A stretch of 44,955 nucleotides of DNA. It comes from Candidatus Staskawiczbacteria bacterium (lineage in GTDB: Bacteria; Patescibacteriota; Minisyncoccia; Minisyncoccales; Staskawiczbacteraceae). The translations under genes and the position numbers were made by a program. The stretch lies in NCBI GenBank assembly GCA_903845295.1, contig CAIMWV010000032.1:1-44955 (forward strand). Direction: 5' to 3'. This document shows positions 19,437-28,077 of the stretch, in pieces. The notes below the pieces were generated by a model, which saw only the letters and a list, made by a program, of their open reading frames with translations, ran no database searches and had not been told where the DNA came from. Every line of letters starts with the position of its first letter. The first letter of the stretch is position 1.

Positions 19437-19473
19437 CCCCGCACTAATTTTGTTAAACAAAATTAGTGCGGGG
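19437..19473. repeat. 18-bp-arm perfect palindrome
   Basis: CCCCGCACTAATTTTGTT-A-AACAAAATTAGTGCGGGG. Confidence 0.85.
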
Positions 19474-19499
19474 TCCTCGCTTGCTTCGCTTGCTCGGAT

Positions 19500-19528
19500 T
19501 TGACACTAATTTTTATAAATAGTAAAAT
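19500..19528 (+). promoter_or_regulatory. sigma70-like promoter of the 19564 gene
   Basis: TTGACA-17 nt-TAAAAT; spacer carries a third CACTAATTTT copy. Confidence 0.6.
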
Positions 19529-19563
19529 TAATAAATTAATAACTAAATTTATTTTAAAAAAAT

Positions 19564-21153
19564 ATGACCGCAGAAACTCCTAATCAGAATAATAAGAATC
19601 CGGAAGCTTCTTCGCAACAATTGCCGCCAGATGTAGAAGAAACATTAGTTCCACCAGAACCAACACCGGCAGCAAAGGTGACATCAGAAGCGGAGGCAGA
19701 ATCGGTAGCAGAGGCAGTACCTGAACCCGAGCCAGAACCAGCGCCGGAAGCGCCGGAGCCAATACCAGAAACTCCAGAAGCGCCACTACCAGAAGCGCCA
19801 GGAGAGGAAACGCCAACAGAAGAACAACCGCCAGTAGAAGCAGCACCAGAACAAGCAGGGGAGTCAATACCAGAAGCAGTGCCAGAGCCAGAAGCGGCGC
19901 CGGCAGAAGCGCCAGCAGCAGAAGTAGAACCAGCACCAGAAGGAGAAGAACCAGCAGCAGAGACACCGGAAGTGCAACCATCGCCCGCAGAGGCGCCTGC
20001 GGAAGCACCAGAACCAGCAGAAGCACCGGCAGAAGTGCCAGAGGCACGATTATTACCAAGAAACGTTAAAGAAGAACAAAAAGCAAAGGAACAAGCCATA
20101 GATCAAGCAATAGAAATTTTAAAAGATCCAAAAGTGATGGAAAGAAGTCCAAGAGAGATAGTAGACGCCTTTAGAGAGGCAACAGGTGAAGAACTGATAC
20201 CAAAAAGAGAGCGAATGGCAGAGGCAAATTTTAAATCCAGAGGCATGAGAATTATAAGAGGAAAAGATGCTGTAGAAGTATATAGGAAGCAACTTATAGA
20301 AAAAGAACAGGAAAGGATTATCCAGGAAGAGCATTCTAAAGCCCTTGATACTTTATGGAAGAGAAATCCTAATGTGAAGCCGGAAAACAGGGAAAAATAT
20401 TTAGCTGAAATTAAAATGGCATTAGGGATAAAAGAAGCCGGCGATAATATTGCACTTGATAAATTAATTAATGAAGGTTATGCAGTTGAAAATAGTAAAA
20501 GAGGGCTCTTTGGTTTCGGCAAATTAAAAATACCTACAGTAGATGGTAAGGGAATTTTAACATATGCTAATGGGAAGGATCTTTTAGGGCAGAACGAAGT
20601 AGTGGCGAGAGCCAGAATGCTGGGTGAGGCGCAGGGAAGGGCAAATCTAAAAATTGATGGAGGAAGGGAAATATTAAAAGCAGAAAGGCAAGCTTGCACA
20701 AGAACCATAATCGGACAAACGGTTGAAAGATATGAAGAGGACAGAGAGGCGGGAGAAAAAATCGATTATCGTGAATCTGAATTGGCCCCATTGGAAGATA
20801 AAGTCCATAATCTTGGCGGGCATACCCATGACATTTTGCGCCCAAAATTGTCAAAGATAATAAGAAGAAATCAATTAACCTTAAAAGCATTCGGAGAAAG
20901 ATTGCCTAAGAAGGAATGGAATAGGATAATGGAGCTTAAACAAGCGGCAGGCGAGTTATTGCAAACATGGATCGATGAACAACCAAAAAGTAAGCCCGAG
21001 AAAAAAAACAAAGCAAAGAATAAGGGGGAAAAACCGGTGACAAAACCAGGAGGAAAAAAACCTTCAGAATCAGAGAGCAAACCTTCTAAAAGGGAAAAAT
21101 CAGAGAAAAAAGAAACTCCAAAGAAGCCCGCACCGAAAAAAAAGAAGAAGTAG
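19564..21153 (+). CDS. Protein with Pro/Glu/Ala-rich N-terminus and Lys-rich C-terminus
   Basis: 529 aa; imperfect PEAPAEAPEP-type repeats, helical middle, KKPAPKKKKK tail. Confidence 0.8.
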   Translation: MTAETPNQNNKNPEASSQQLPPDVEETLVPPEPTPAAKVTSEAEAESVAEAVPEPEPEPAPEAPEPIPETPEAPLPEAPGEETPTEEQPPVEAAPEQAGESIPEAVPEPEAAPAEAPAAEVEPAPEGEEPAAETPEVQPSPAEAPAEAPEPAEAPAEVPEARLLPRNVKEEQKAKEQAIDQAIEILKDPKVMERSPREIVDAFREATGEELIPKRERMAEANFKSRGMRIIRGKDAVEVYRKQLIEKEQERIIQEEHSKALDTLWKRNPNVKPENREKYLAEIKMALGIKEAGDNIALDKLINEGYAVENSKRGLFGFGKLKIPTVDGKGILTYANGKDLLGQNEVVARARMLGEAQGRANLKIDGGREILKAERQACTRTIIGQTVERYEEDREAGEKIDYRESELAPLEDKVHNLGGHTHDILRPKLSKIIRRNQLTLKAFGERLPKKEWNRIMELKQAAGELLQTWIDEQPKSKPEKKNKAKNKGEKPVTKPGGKKPSESESKPSKREKSEKKETPKKPAPKKKKK

Positions 21154-21162
21154 ATTCCAATG

Positions 21163-21187
21163 AAAAAGCCCGCTAAGCGGGCTTTTT
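21163..21187. terminator. bidirectional terminator overlapping the uvrB stop
   Basis: AAAAAGCCCGC-taa-GCGGGCTTTTT. Confidence 0.8.
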
Positions 21188-23128
21188 CATGTTTAACTTT
21201 TTGATTAAATCGCGGATTTCAGCCGCTCTTTCAAAGTCCAGATTTTTGGCAGCTATTTTCATCTCCTTTTCCAGAAGTTTTTTGTCATGAACCATCCAAA
21301 ATTCAGAATCAATATCTTCTTTCTTGGAAAATCCCCAATCTCTTATATCTATGATAATTGTTTTTGGAGTTATTTTATTTTTTCTGTTGTAATCTTCCTG
21401 AATTTTTCTTCTTCTTTCCACTTCGTTAATAGCCGATTGCATTGAGAAGGTCATTTTATCTGCATACAAAATGACGCGTCCATTAAGATGTCTTGCCGCC
21501 CTGCCCATTGTTTGTATCAAAGTTGTTTTGTTTCTTAAAAACCCTTCTTTGTCAGCATCTAAAATTGCAACCAATGAAACTTCCGGCAAATCAATCCCCT
21601 CTCTTAAAAGATTGATTCCCACCAGCACATCATATTTTCCCTCCCTGAGATTTTTTAAAATTTCAGGCCTTTCCATTGTTTTTATTTCAGAATGCAGATA
21701 CTGTGTTTTAATTCCCCTTTCGACTAAATAATCAGAAATTTCCTCAGCCAGTCTTTTTGTCAGAGTTACCACCAAAACCCGCTGTTTTTTAGAAACCTCT
21801 TTTTTTATTTCTTCAATCAAATCTTTAATTTGGTTTTCAGTTTTTTTGATTTCAATTGCCGGTTCTAAAAGTCCGGTCGGCCTTATCAGCTGTTCTGCGA
21901 TATGCCTGCCTGATTTTTGTTTTTCAAAATCAGCCGGAGTGGCTGACACATAAATTGTCTGCTTCTGCCTTTTTTCAAACTCTGCAAAAGTTAAGGGACG
22001 GTTATCAATTGCTGACGGCAATCTGAATCCAAAATCAATCAAGGTTTGTTTCCTGATTTTATCCTGCACCGACATGGCGCGGATCTGGGAAATTGAGATA
22101 TGTGATTCGTCAATAAACATTAATGAACCATTGGGGTTGAAATAATTGAAATAATCAACCAGAGAAAATGGCGCTTGTCCCGGTTTTCTGAATTCCATGT
22201 GGCTGGAATAGTTTTCAATGCCATGGCACCAGCCGGTTTCTTTTAACATTTCCAAATCATAGTTTGTTTTTTGTTCCAACCTTTCAGCTTCCAGCAGCTT
22301 ATTTTGTTTTTTCAGTTCTTTTAATCTTTGCTCTAATTCTAATCTTATATTATTAATAGCGATATTAACTTTATCTTGCGGAGTTACCCAAAAATGGGCC
22401 GGAAATAATTTTATTTTATCGCCTGAAGTCTTATATTTTTGGCCGAGGCCAGGAGCTGTTTCAGAGATTTTTTCTATTTTATCTCCTGAGAATTCCACGC
22501 GCAATATTTTTTCTCCGGTTACAATATAAATTTCAACCAAGTCTCCCCTGACCCTGAAAGTGCCCGGCTTAAAATCAATGTCGTTTCTTTGATATTGCAG
22601 ATTATTCAAAAGAATTAGAAAATCTTTTCTTTTAATCCCTTGTTTCAATTTTATTTCCAGAGAAATATTTTCATAATTTTCCGGCGAGCCGATGTTGTAA
22701 ATGCAGGAAACAGAAGCAACCACTATCACATCTTTCCTTGTCGTTACGTCCTGGACTGCCGCATGCCTTAACCGGTCAATTTCCTCATTTATTTTTGCGT
22801 CCTTTTCTATATATGTATCTGATTGCGGGATATAGGCCTCCGGCTGGTAATAATCATAATAAGAAACAAAATAATGGACCGCATTATTGGGAAAAAATTC
22901 CTTGAACTCCTGGTAAAGCTGTGCGGCCAAAGTTTTATTGGGGGAGATAACCAATGTCGGCTTCTGCATTTCTTCGATAACCTTGGCCATCGTAAAGGTT
23001 TTGCCCGATCCCGTAACGCCTAAAAGCACCTGGTCTTTGACCCCGGCTTTTAGATTATGAGCCAGCTGTTTTATTGCCTTCGGTTGGTCTCCCTTGGCTT
23101 CAAATTTTGATACTAATTTGAATTTCAT
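21173..23128 (-). CDS. uvrB: Excinuclease ABC subunit B
   Basis: LLGVTGSGKTFTMAKVI, YYDYYQPEAYIPQSDTYIEKDA, GINLLREGIDLPEVSLVAILDADKEGFLR. Confidence 0.97.
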   Translation of the reverse strand: MKFKLVSKFEAKGDQPKAIKQLAHNLKAGVKDQVLLGVTGSGKTFTMAKVIEEMQKPTLVISPNKTLAAQLYQEFKEFFPNNAVHYFVSYYDYYQPEAYIPQSDTYIEKDAKINEEIDRLRHAAVQDVTTRKDVIVVASVSCIYNIGSPENYENISLEIKLKQGIKRKDFLILLNNLQYQRNDIDFKPGTFRVRGDLVEIYIVTGEKILRVEFSGDKIEKISETAPGLGQKYKTSGDKIKLFPAHFWVTPQDKVNIAINNIRLELEQRLKELKKQNKLLEAERLEQKTNYDLEMLKETGWCHGIENYSSHMEFRKPGQAPFSLVDYFNYFNPNGSLMFIDESHISISQIRAMSVQDKIRKQTLIDFGFRLPSAIDNRPLTFAEFEKRQKQTIYVSATPADFEKQKSGRHIAEQLIRPTGLLEPAIEIKKTENQIKDLIEEIKKEVSKKQRVLVVTLTKRLAEEISDYLVERGIKTQYLHSEIKTMERPEILKNLREGKYDVLVGINLLREGIDLPEVSLVAILDADKEGFLRNKTTLIQTMGRAARHLNGRVILYADKMTFSMQSAINEVERRRKIQEDYNRKNKITPKTIIIDIRDWGFSKKEDIDSEFWMVHDKKLLEKEMKIAAKNLDFERAAEIRDLIKKLNMKKPA

Positions 23129-23175
23129 GTATTATTATAATAAGCAAAGGTATATACTATTAATATAATAAAAAT

Positions 23176-24384
23176 ATGGACGGAAATAAAGGAGAACAAC
23201 CTAAAGATAACACAGAACCTCAAATTTCTGAAGAAACAGAGCTTGCCCGATCAGCAGCTCAGATTACACTGGCAAGAGCCGGTAATTATGAGGAATTATG
23301 GGCAGAAACAGAACAGGAGGGAGACAAAAAATTTATTGAAAAGACAAAACAATTATGGAAAGAATTTGCAGTTCATGGGAGAGTTATAATAGATAGAGAA
23401 ACTAAAAAACCAAAACTTTTGAATTTTAGCGACATAGACGGGAAATGCGCGATAAAATTATTGGAATTGGCGGGAATCAATACCAAAAATGTACAGTATG
23501 TCGAGCCGGGTGATTCTAAATCAGGGGCAATTAATTTAGATACTAGTGATGAAGGGGGCAGATATGGTTTGGTTATAGAAGATGGAGGGCAAACAGCCTT
23601 TTTAGACCACCACACAACCGAAGCAGGAAAATTGACCTCGGCAACCGAAATTACCTACAAAACTTTAGTTAGTTTAGGTTTGTTAAAAAAGGAACAATAT
23701 TTAGATAAAGCGGTGGAGTTTGTTAATCGGGTAGATAATTGCGATTACGCCGTGACAATGGCTGATTTCAAAGTTTCCTGGAAAAGGCTGCTTGGTGTAC
23801 AAAGATTTCTTTCAGCTGAAGCCCTGCTGGATTTTTTTAGAAAAGGAAGGAATCCTTCAGAAGACCTAACTGCCGCTGATTTTAAGGATAAGAATTGGGG
23901 GTTGATAAAATCGGTGAAAGCCAGAGAAAAAGGCAAACCCGATATAATAATCAATAGAAGCGAAGAACAGGCAAAAACGGTTAGGGAATCTTTGGAAGCG
24001 TTGGAAAAAATGGGGAAAGAGGGGTTTATCGTTGATTCAAAAAATTACGGGAAAATAGCCGTTGATATCGGCAAAAAAGTTCCAGCCGGTTTTGATGCCG
24101 CCCGAGCGGTTGGTTGTGAAACATATGTTATCTGGAATCCGGAAGAAAATAGTTTTTTTATAACGGCCAGAAAACCATTACCAGATTTTCCTCAAGGAAT
24201 CAAAATCAGAGAATTTATGTGTTTGAAGCCCAGGCTTCCTAGCGGAAGGCATGGGGAACCTCTGACTTTAACCCTTGGCGAGGTGCTTGATAAGATGACT
24301 GACGGGAAAATTTGGACGACTGCGACCGGCAGACTCGAAGATTATTTAGAAGAAGAAGAAAAGAAAAAGGAACAAAAGCAATAA
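23176..24384 (+). CDS. DHH-motif phosphoesterase-like protein
   Basis: GGQTAFLDHHTTEAGKLTSATEI, FVNRVDNCDYA. Confidence 0.6.
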   Translation: MDGNKGEQPKDNTEPQISEETELARSAAQITLARAGNYEELWAETEQEGDKKFIEKTKQLWKEFAVHGRVIIDRETKKPKLLNFSDIDGKCAIKLLELAGINTKNVQYVEPGDSKSGAINLDTSDEGGRYGLVIEDGGQTAFLDHHTTEAGKLTSATEITYKTLVSLGLLKKEQYLDKAVEFVNRVDNCDYAVTMADFKVSWKRLLGVQRFLSAEALLDFFRKGRNPSEDLTAADFKDKNWGLIKSVKAREKGKPDIIINRSEEQAKTVRESLEALEKMGKEGFIVDSKNYGKIAVDIGKKVPAGFDAARAVGCETYVIWNPEENSFFITARKPLPDFPQGIKIREFMCLKPRLPSGRHGEPLTLTLGEVLDKMTDGKIWTTATGRLEDYLEEEEKKKEQKQ

Positions 24385-24397
24385 ATTTATTTATATT

Positions 24398-24958
24398 ATG
24401 ATAGCATTTTTAGAGGGTAAAATTATACTGAAAAAAGAAAAATTTATTATTCTTGAAGTCAATAATATTGGCTATAAGGTTTTTTTATCCCGCCAAACCT
24501 TGCTGACATTACCGGAAATCGGAGAAAACATCAAGCTGTTTTGCTATCAAAATGTTAAGGAGGAAGCGCTGGATCTTTACGGGTTCCCAACTTATGAGGG
24601 GTTGGAATTTTTTGAGACGCTGATGGATATCAGAGGTGTCGGACCCAAATCAGCTTTGGATATTTCAGCTCTTGGTTCCTTAGATAAAATAAAAGACAGG
24701 ATTTTAAAACAGGATGAGAAAATCTTTGAAGGAATTCCTGGCATAGGAGAAAAAAAGGCAATGACAATAATCTTAGAGTTGACGGGAAAAATAAAAATGC
24801 TGGGGCAGAAAAAAGGTTCTGCAGACGAAGCTGAGGGAGCTTTGATGCAGCTTGGATTCTCAAAACAGCAGGCAAAAGATGCCCTAAGCCGTGTTCCCGG
24901 CAATGTAAAAAATCCGGAAGAAAGAATAAAACAAGCGTTAAAAAATTTGGGCAAATAA
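24398..24958 (+). CDS. ruvA: Holliday junction branch migration protein RuvA
   Basis: MIAFLEGKIILKKEKFIILEVNNIGYKVF, IRGVGPKSALDI, IPGIGEKKAMTIILEL. Confidence 0.95.
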   Translation: MIAFLEGKIILKKEKFIILEVNNIGYKVFLSRQTLLTLPEIGENIKLFCYQNVKEEALDLYGFPTYEGLEFFETLMDIRGVGPKSALDISALGSLDKIKDRILKQDEKIFEGIPGIGEKKAMTIILELTGKIKMLGQKKGSADEAEGALMQLGFSKQQAKDALSRVPGNVKNPEERIKQALKNLGK

Positions 24959-25002
24959 ATGCTACTTGCATTACTACTGAAATATGTGAGTAGGGAAATA
25001 AG

Positions 25003-25176
25003 ATGAGAGTTTTAAAAGAAAAAAATATAAGAAAACTTACTAAAATGGGAGCTGGGTTTAGTATGGGTTTAACCTTGCCGATTGAAATTATAGATAAATT
25101 GGGTTGGAAAGAACATCAAAAAGTTGTTGTTAAGTTGTCTGGCAAAAAGATTATTATTCAAGACTGGCAGAAATAA
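25003..25176 (+). CDS. AbrB/SpoVT-like small DNA-binding protein
   Basis: 57 aa: MRVLKEKNIRKLTKMGAGFSMGLTLPIEIIDKLGWKEHQKVVVKLSGKKIIIQDWQK*. Confidence 0.6.
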   Translation: MRVLKEKNIRKLTKMGAGFSMGLTLPIEIIDKLGWKEHQKVVVKLSGKKIIIQDWQK

Positions 25177-25438
25177 AGTAGGTGTTAAAAATTTAGGGAA
25201 ATAATTGACAAGAATATTGAGTTGGCATAAAATAAAAATAATCATGAACTGCGGAATTTCCAAGAATATAATTAACCTCATCATTATTAACCTCTCTTAG
25301 AGAAGGAGCGTTTTTGCAAATAAAAAAGTAAAGCGCCTCTTCTCAAAAAGAGGTTTTGTTTTTTATAAACCCTTTTTGAGGAGTTTCTGCGCGTGGCAGA
25401 AGCTCTTACAGGTCGTTGTCAATCAAGGAGACAGGAGC

Positions 25439-25888
25439 ATGGAAGCAGACAGAAAGTTTTTCACTGCGGTCGGCGATTGCAGCTCATCAAAGCTGCCGGG
25501 GCATGATTGCAACACGCATGTGATTTTGAAGGTGGAAATCCTGAGAACGGGAGAAGCTAAGCGCGGCCACGATTCTGGGATAGGCCACTTAGATGCGTTT
25601 AACAGAACGCTCAGGCCATTAATCATTCCTAGCTTTGGCCGGCTGAAGACCGTTGAGGTAGTTGATTTCTGCGCATCTGCCAGGAGCGACGGTTCGCTTG
25701 ATGTCGCAATAACCGTCGGAGACAAAGGCGGCGGGGATGGGAAGTGGACCGGGAAGTCCGCAAAACCTGATTGTGCCATCGCCATTCTTGATGCGTTGGT
25801 TGATGCGTATGATCTGGCGCTTTGCGATTTGTTGGTTGCAACACCAGTTGCAACATCCAAAAGCAAGGAGGCGGTTGTTGCAGTCTAA
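25439..25888 (+). CDS. Stand-alone LeuA/citramalate-synthase-type allosteric (LeuA_dimer) domain
   Basis: GIGHLDAFNRTLRPLI...LKTVEVVDFCASARSDGSLDVAITVGDKGGGDGKWTGKSAKPDCAIAILDALVDAYDLAL resembles the C-terminal regulatory domain; no TIM barrel; SD AAGGAGACAGGAGC. Confidence 0.7.
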   Translation: MEADRKFFTAVGDCSSSKLPGHDCNTHVILKVEILRTGEAKRGHDSGIGHLDAFNRTLRPLIIPSFGRLKTVEVVDFCASARSDGSLDVAITVGDKGGGDGKWTGKSAKPDCAIAILDALVDAYDLALCDLLVATPVATSKSKEAVVAV

Positions 25889-25972
25889 TCCCCTATTCCA
25901 TGTTCGTTAGCGTATGGCCGTGTCGTGTATGCACGGCTTTTTTTTATTCGTTTCTTATGATAAATTAAAACA

Positions 25973-27199
25973 ATGACTCTGAAAAAAATAATTAAGAAAA
26001 TCACGCCGAAATTTTTATTGCAGGCTTATCACTTTTGTTGGGCTTTATCGGGAGCTGTTGTTTTTGGTTTTCCGGGATACAACAAGAATTTGAAAATAAT
26101 CGGAGTGACCGGCACGAGCGGAAAATCTACTACAGTTGATTTTATAACCAGAATTTTAGAACAAGCAGGTTATAAAGTAGCTTCTGTTTCTTCGATCAGA
26201 TTCAAAGTCGGAGAGAAGGAGTGGGAAAATAAATACAAAATGACGATGCCCGGCAGATTTGTTATACAAAAACTTTTGAGCCAGGCAAAAAAAGCCGGGT
26301 GCAAGTACGTTGTTTTGGAGGTCACATCAGAAGGCATCAGGCAGTTCCGCCATAAATTTATAAATTTTGACACAGCCGTTTTTACAAATTTAACTCCGGA
26401 GCACATTGAGAGCCACGGCGGTTTTGAAAATTACAGAAATGAAAAGTTGAAGTTATTCAGGGCGACAGAAAATATTCATATTATCAATACAGACGATGAA
26501 AATGCCAAATATTTTTTAGATATTCCGGCAAAGAAAAAAGTTGTTTTCAGCCTTAAAGATGCAAAGAATATCCAAACACAAAACGGCATCAGTTTTGAAT
26601 TTCAAGGCCAAAAATTTCAACTTAATCTGTCAGGAGAATTTAATATCTATAATGCCCTGGCGGCGATTTGCGTTGCCAAAGCTTACGGAGTCAGTTTGGA
26701 GGTTTGTAAAAAAGCATTGGAAAGTGCAAAAGGAATTTCGGGAAGAATGGAAATCATTTCTGAAAGCCCATTTAAGGTTATAGTTGATTATGCGCATACT
26801 CCCGAACAGCTTGAAGCAGTCTATAAAACCTTTAAGGATGAAAGGTTAATTTGCGTATTGGGTTCTTGCGGTGGCGGGAGAGATAAATGGAAAAGGCCCG
26901 AGCTGGGAAAATTAGCCGGCAAATATTGCAAAGAGATTATAATTACAAATGAAGATCCCTATGATGAAAATCCAATGGAAATTATAAATCAAGTTGCAGA
27001 AACCGCCGGTAAAAATGCTAAAAAAATATTAGACAGGAAAGAGGCTATAGGATCAGCAATAAAATCGGCAAAGCCGGGAGATGTTGTTGTGATTACAGGA
27101 AAAGGGTCGGAGCCATGGATGTGTCTGGAAAACGGCAAAAAGATTCCATGGGACGACCGTGAAATTGTCCGTAAAGAAATTTCAAAATTAAAAAAATAG
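25973..27199 (+). CDS. Mur ligase family protein (MurE-like)
   Basis: IIGVTGTSGKSTTVDFITRILEQAGYK, NLTPEHIESHGG, VDYAHTPEQLEAVYKTF, GCGGGRDKWKRPELG. Confidence 0.9.
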   Translation: MTLKKIIKKITPKFLLQAYHFCWALSGAVVFGFPGYNKNLKIIGVTGTSGKSTTVDFITRILEQAGYKVASVSSIRFKVGEKEWENKYKMTMPGRFVIQKLLSQAKKAGCKYVVLEVTSEGIRQFRHKFINFDTAVFTNLTPEHIESHGGFENYRNEKLKLFRATENIHIINTDDENAKYFLDIPAKKKVVFSLKDAKNIQTQNGISFEFQGQKFQLNLSGEFNIYNALAAICVAKAYGVSLEVCKKALESAKGISGRMEIISESPFKVIVDYAHTPEQLEAVYKTFKDERLICVLGSCGGGRDKWKRPELGKLAGKYCKEIIITNEDPYDENPMEIINQVAETAGKNAKKILDRKEAIGSAIKSAKPGDVVVITGKGSEPWMCLENGKKIPWDDREIVRKEISKLKK

Positions 27200-27246
27200 T
27201 TTATATTTTTTACCGCTTCAGGCGGTTTTTGTTTGTATAGACCTTG

Positions 27247-27274
27247 ACTCTCCACCAATTAATTGGTGGAGAGT
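27247..27274. promoter_or_regulatory. 28-bp perfect palindrome abutting a TTGACA box
   Basis: ACTCTCCACCAATTAATTGGTGGAGAGT followed by TGACAATTAAATTAAAGTTGGTAAAGT. Confidence 0.55.
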
Positions 27275-27374
27275 TGACAATTAAATTAAAGTTGGTAAAG
27301 TATCATTAATCCTTTGTCTGCTAAAACTGGACATGAGGTTCCTCTGGTTGCCGGAGGGGAAAGGCGGGTGCATT

Positions 27375-27815
27375 GTGAAAGTTTTATGCATAGATAGCGA
27401 TGGCTCAACTGTAAGTTTCATGCTGGAAACAGCTCTTAGGAATGTTTGCATTAAGGCCGGGATTCCTGTCGAAATCAACAGCGGATCCTGTTCAGCGCCA
27501 GCCGGAAGGATACATGAAAATTGTTTCAGGGCTTTGACTGAAGCGGGCCTGAAACCGAAAGACCGGCCATGCAAACGTGCTGATTCTATCCCTGATTTGC
27601 ACGAATATGTGTTGGTCATCGGCTCATTGTCAATTCAGGAAGAAGCGACAACGAAGCTGATCGGCGACGGTCCCGGCCCCGCAGTCATTTTGACGGGGCT
27701 GCAAGAACCGGCAAATGACAGCTTGGAGGAATATCAAAGATGCATGAAGGCTGTTATTCTCGCTGTTTCAGACCTTTTGCTTAAGGTAGACGCATTGCGC
27801 ACGGTCATCTCATGA
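27375..27815 (+). CDS. Low-molecular-weight phosphotyrosine phosphatase-like protein with altered P-loop
   Basis: VKVLCIDSDGSTVSFMLETALRNVCIKAG.PVEINSGSCSAPAGRIHENCFRALTEAGL; GTG start after GGAGGGG. Confidence 0.6.
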   Translation: MKVLCIDSDGSTVSFMLETALRNVCIKAGIPVEINSGSCSAPAGRIHENCFRALTEAGLKPKDRPCKRADSIPDLHEYVLVIGSLSIQEEATTKLIGDGPGPAVILTGLQEPANDSLEEYQRCMKAVILAVSDLLLKVDALRTVIS

Positions 27816-27931
27816 TATTCGGTCTTTGATGGGGAACAGTCCGCTGCTCCCTTTTTTTGTAGTTTGATTTTTATTTCAATTTATGGTAAGGTATAAAAGA
27901 GATATGAAAGTCTCTTTTTTATTTTACTATT

Positions 27932-28075
27932 ATGGAAAAAGCAATAAAATTTTCCAATTCTATCAGAAAATTTGTCCGCAGGCAAAAGGCGCAGATAAGG
28001 CGTCAGTTTTCAGATGCAAAGAAACAGGAAGAATTGATTAAAGAGATATATAATAAACTTAATCCGGTTAAATAA
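27932..28075 (+). CDS. 47-aa basic small protein
   Basis: MEKAIKFSNSIRKFVRRQKAQIRRQFSDAKKQEELIKEIYNKLNPVK*, directly upstream of the NIF3 gene. Confidence 0.55.
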   Translation: MEKAIKFSNSIRKFVRRQKAQIRRQFSDAKKQEELIKEIYNKLNPVK

Positions 28076-28077
28076 TC

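Noticed and set aside
19580-20099. Antisense ORFs (159 and 171 aa) opposite the 19564 gene
   Set aside because: Low-complexity Leu/Val and Ser/Gly/Ala translations are products of the Pro/Glu/Ala-coding repeat read backwards.
25423-25866. 147-aa antisense ORF opposite the LeuA-like domain
   Set aside because: The sense strand has SD, terminator and family similarity; the antisense ORF is a by-product of higher GC.
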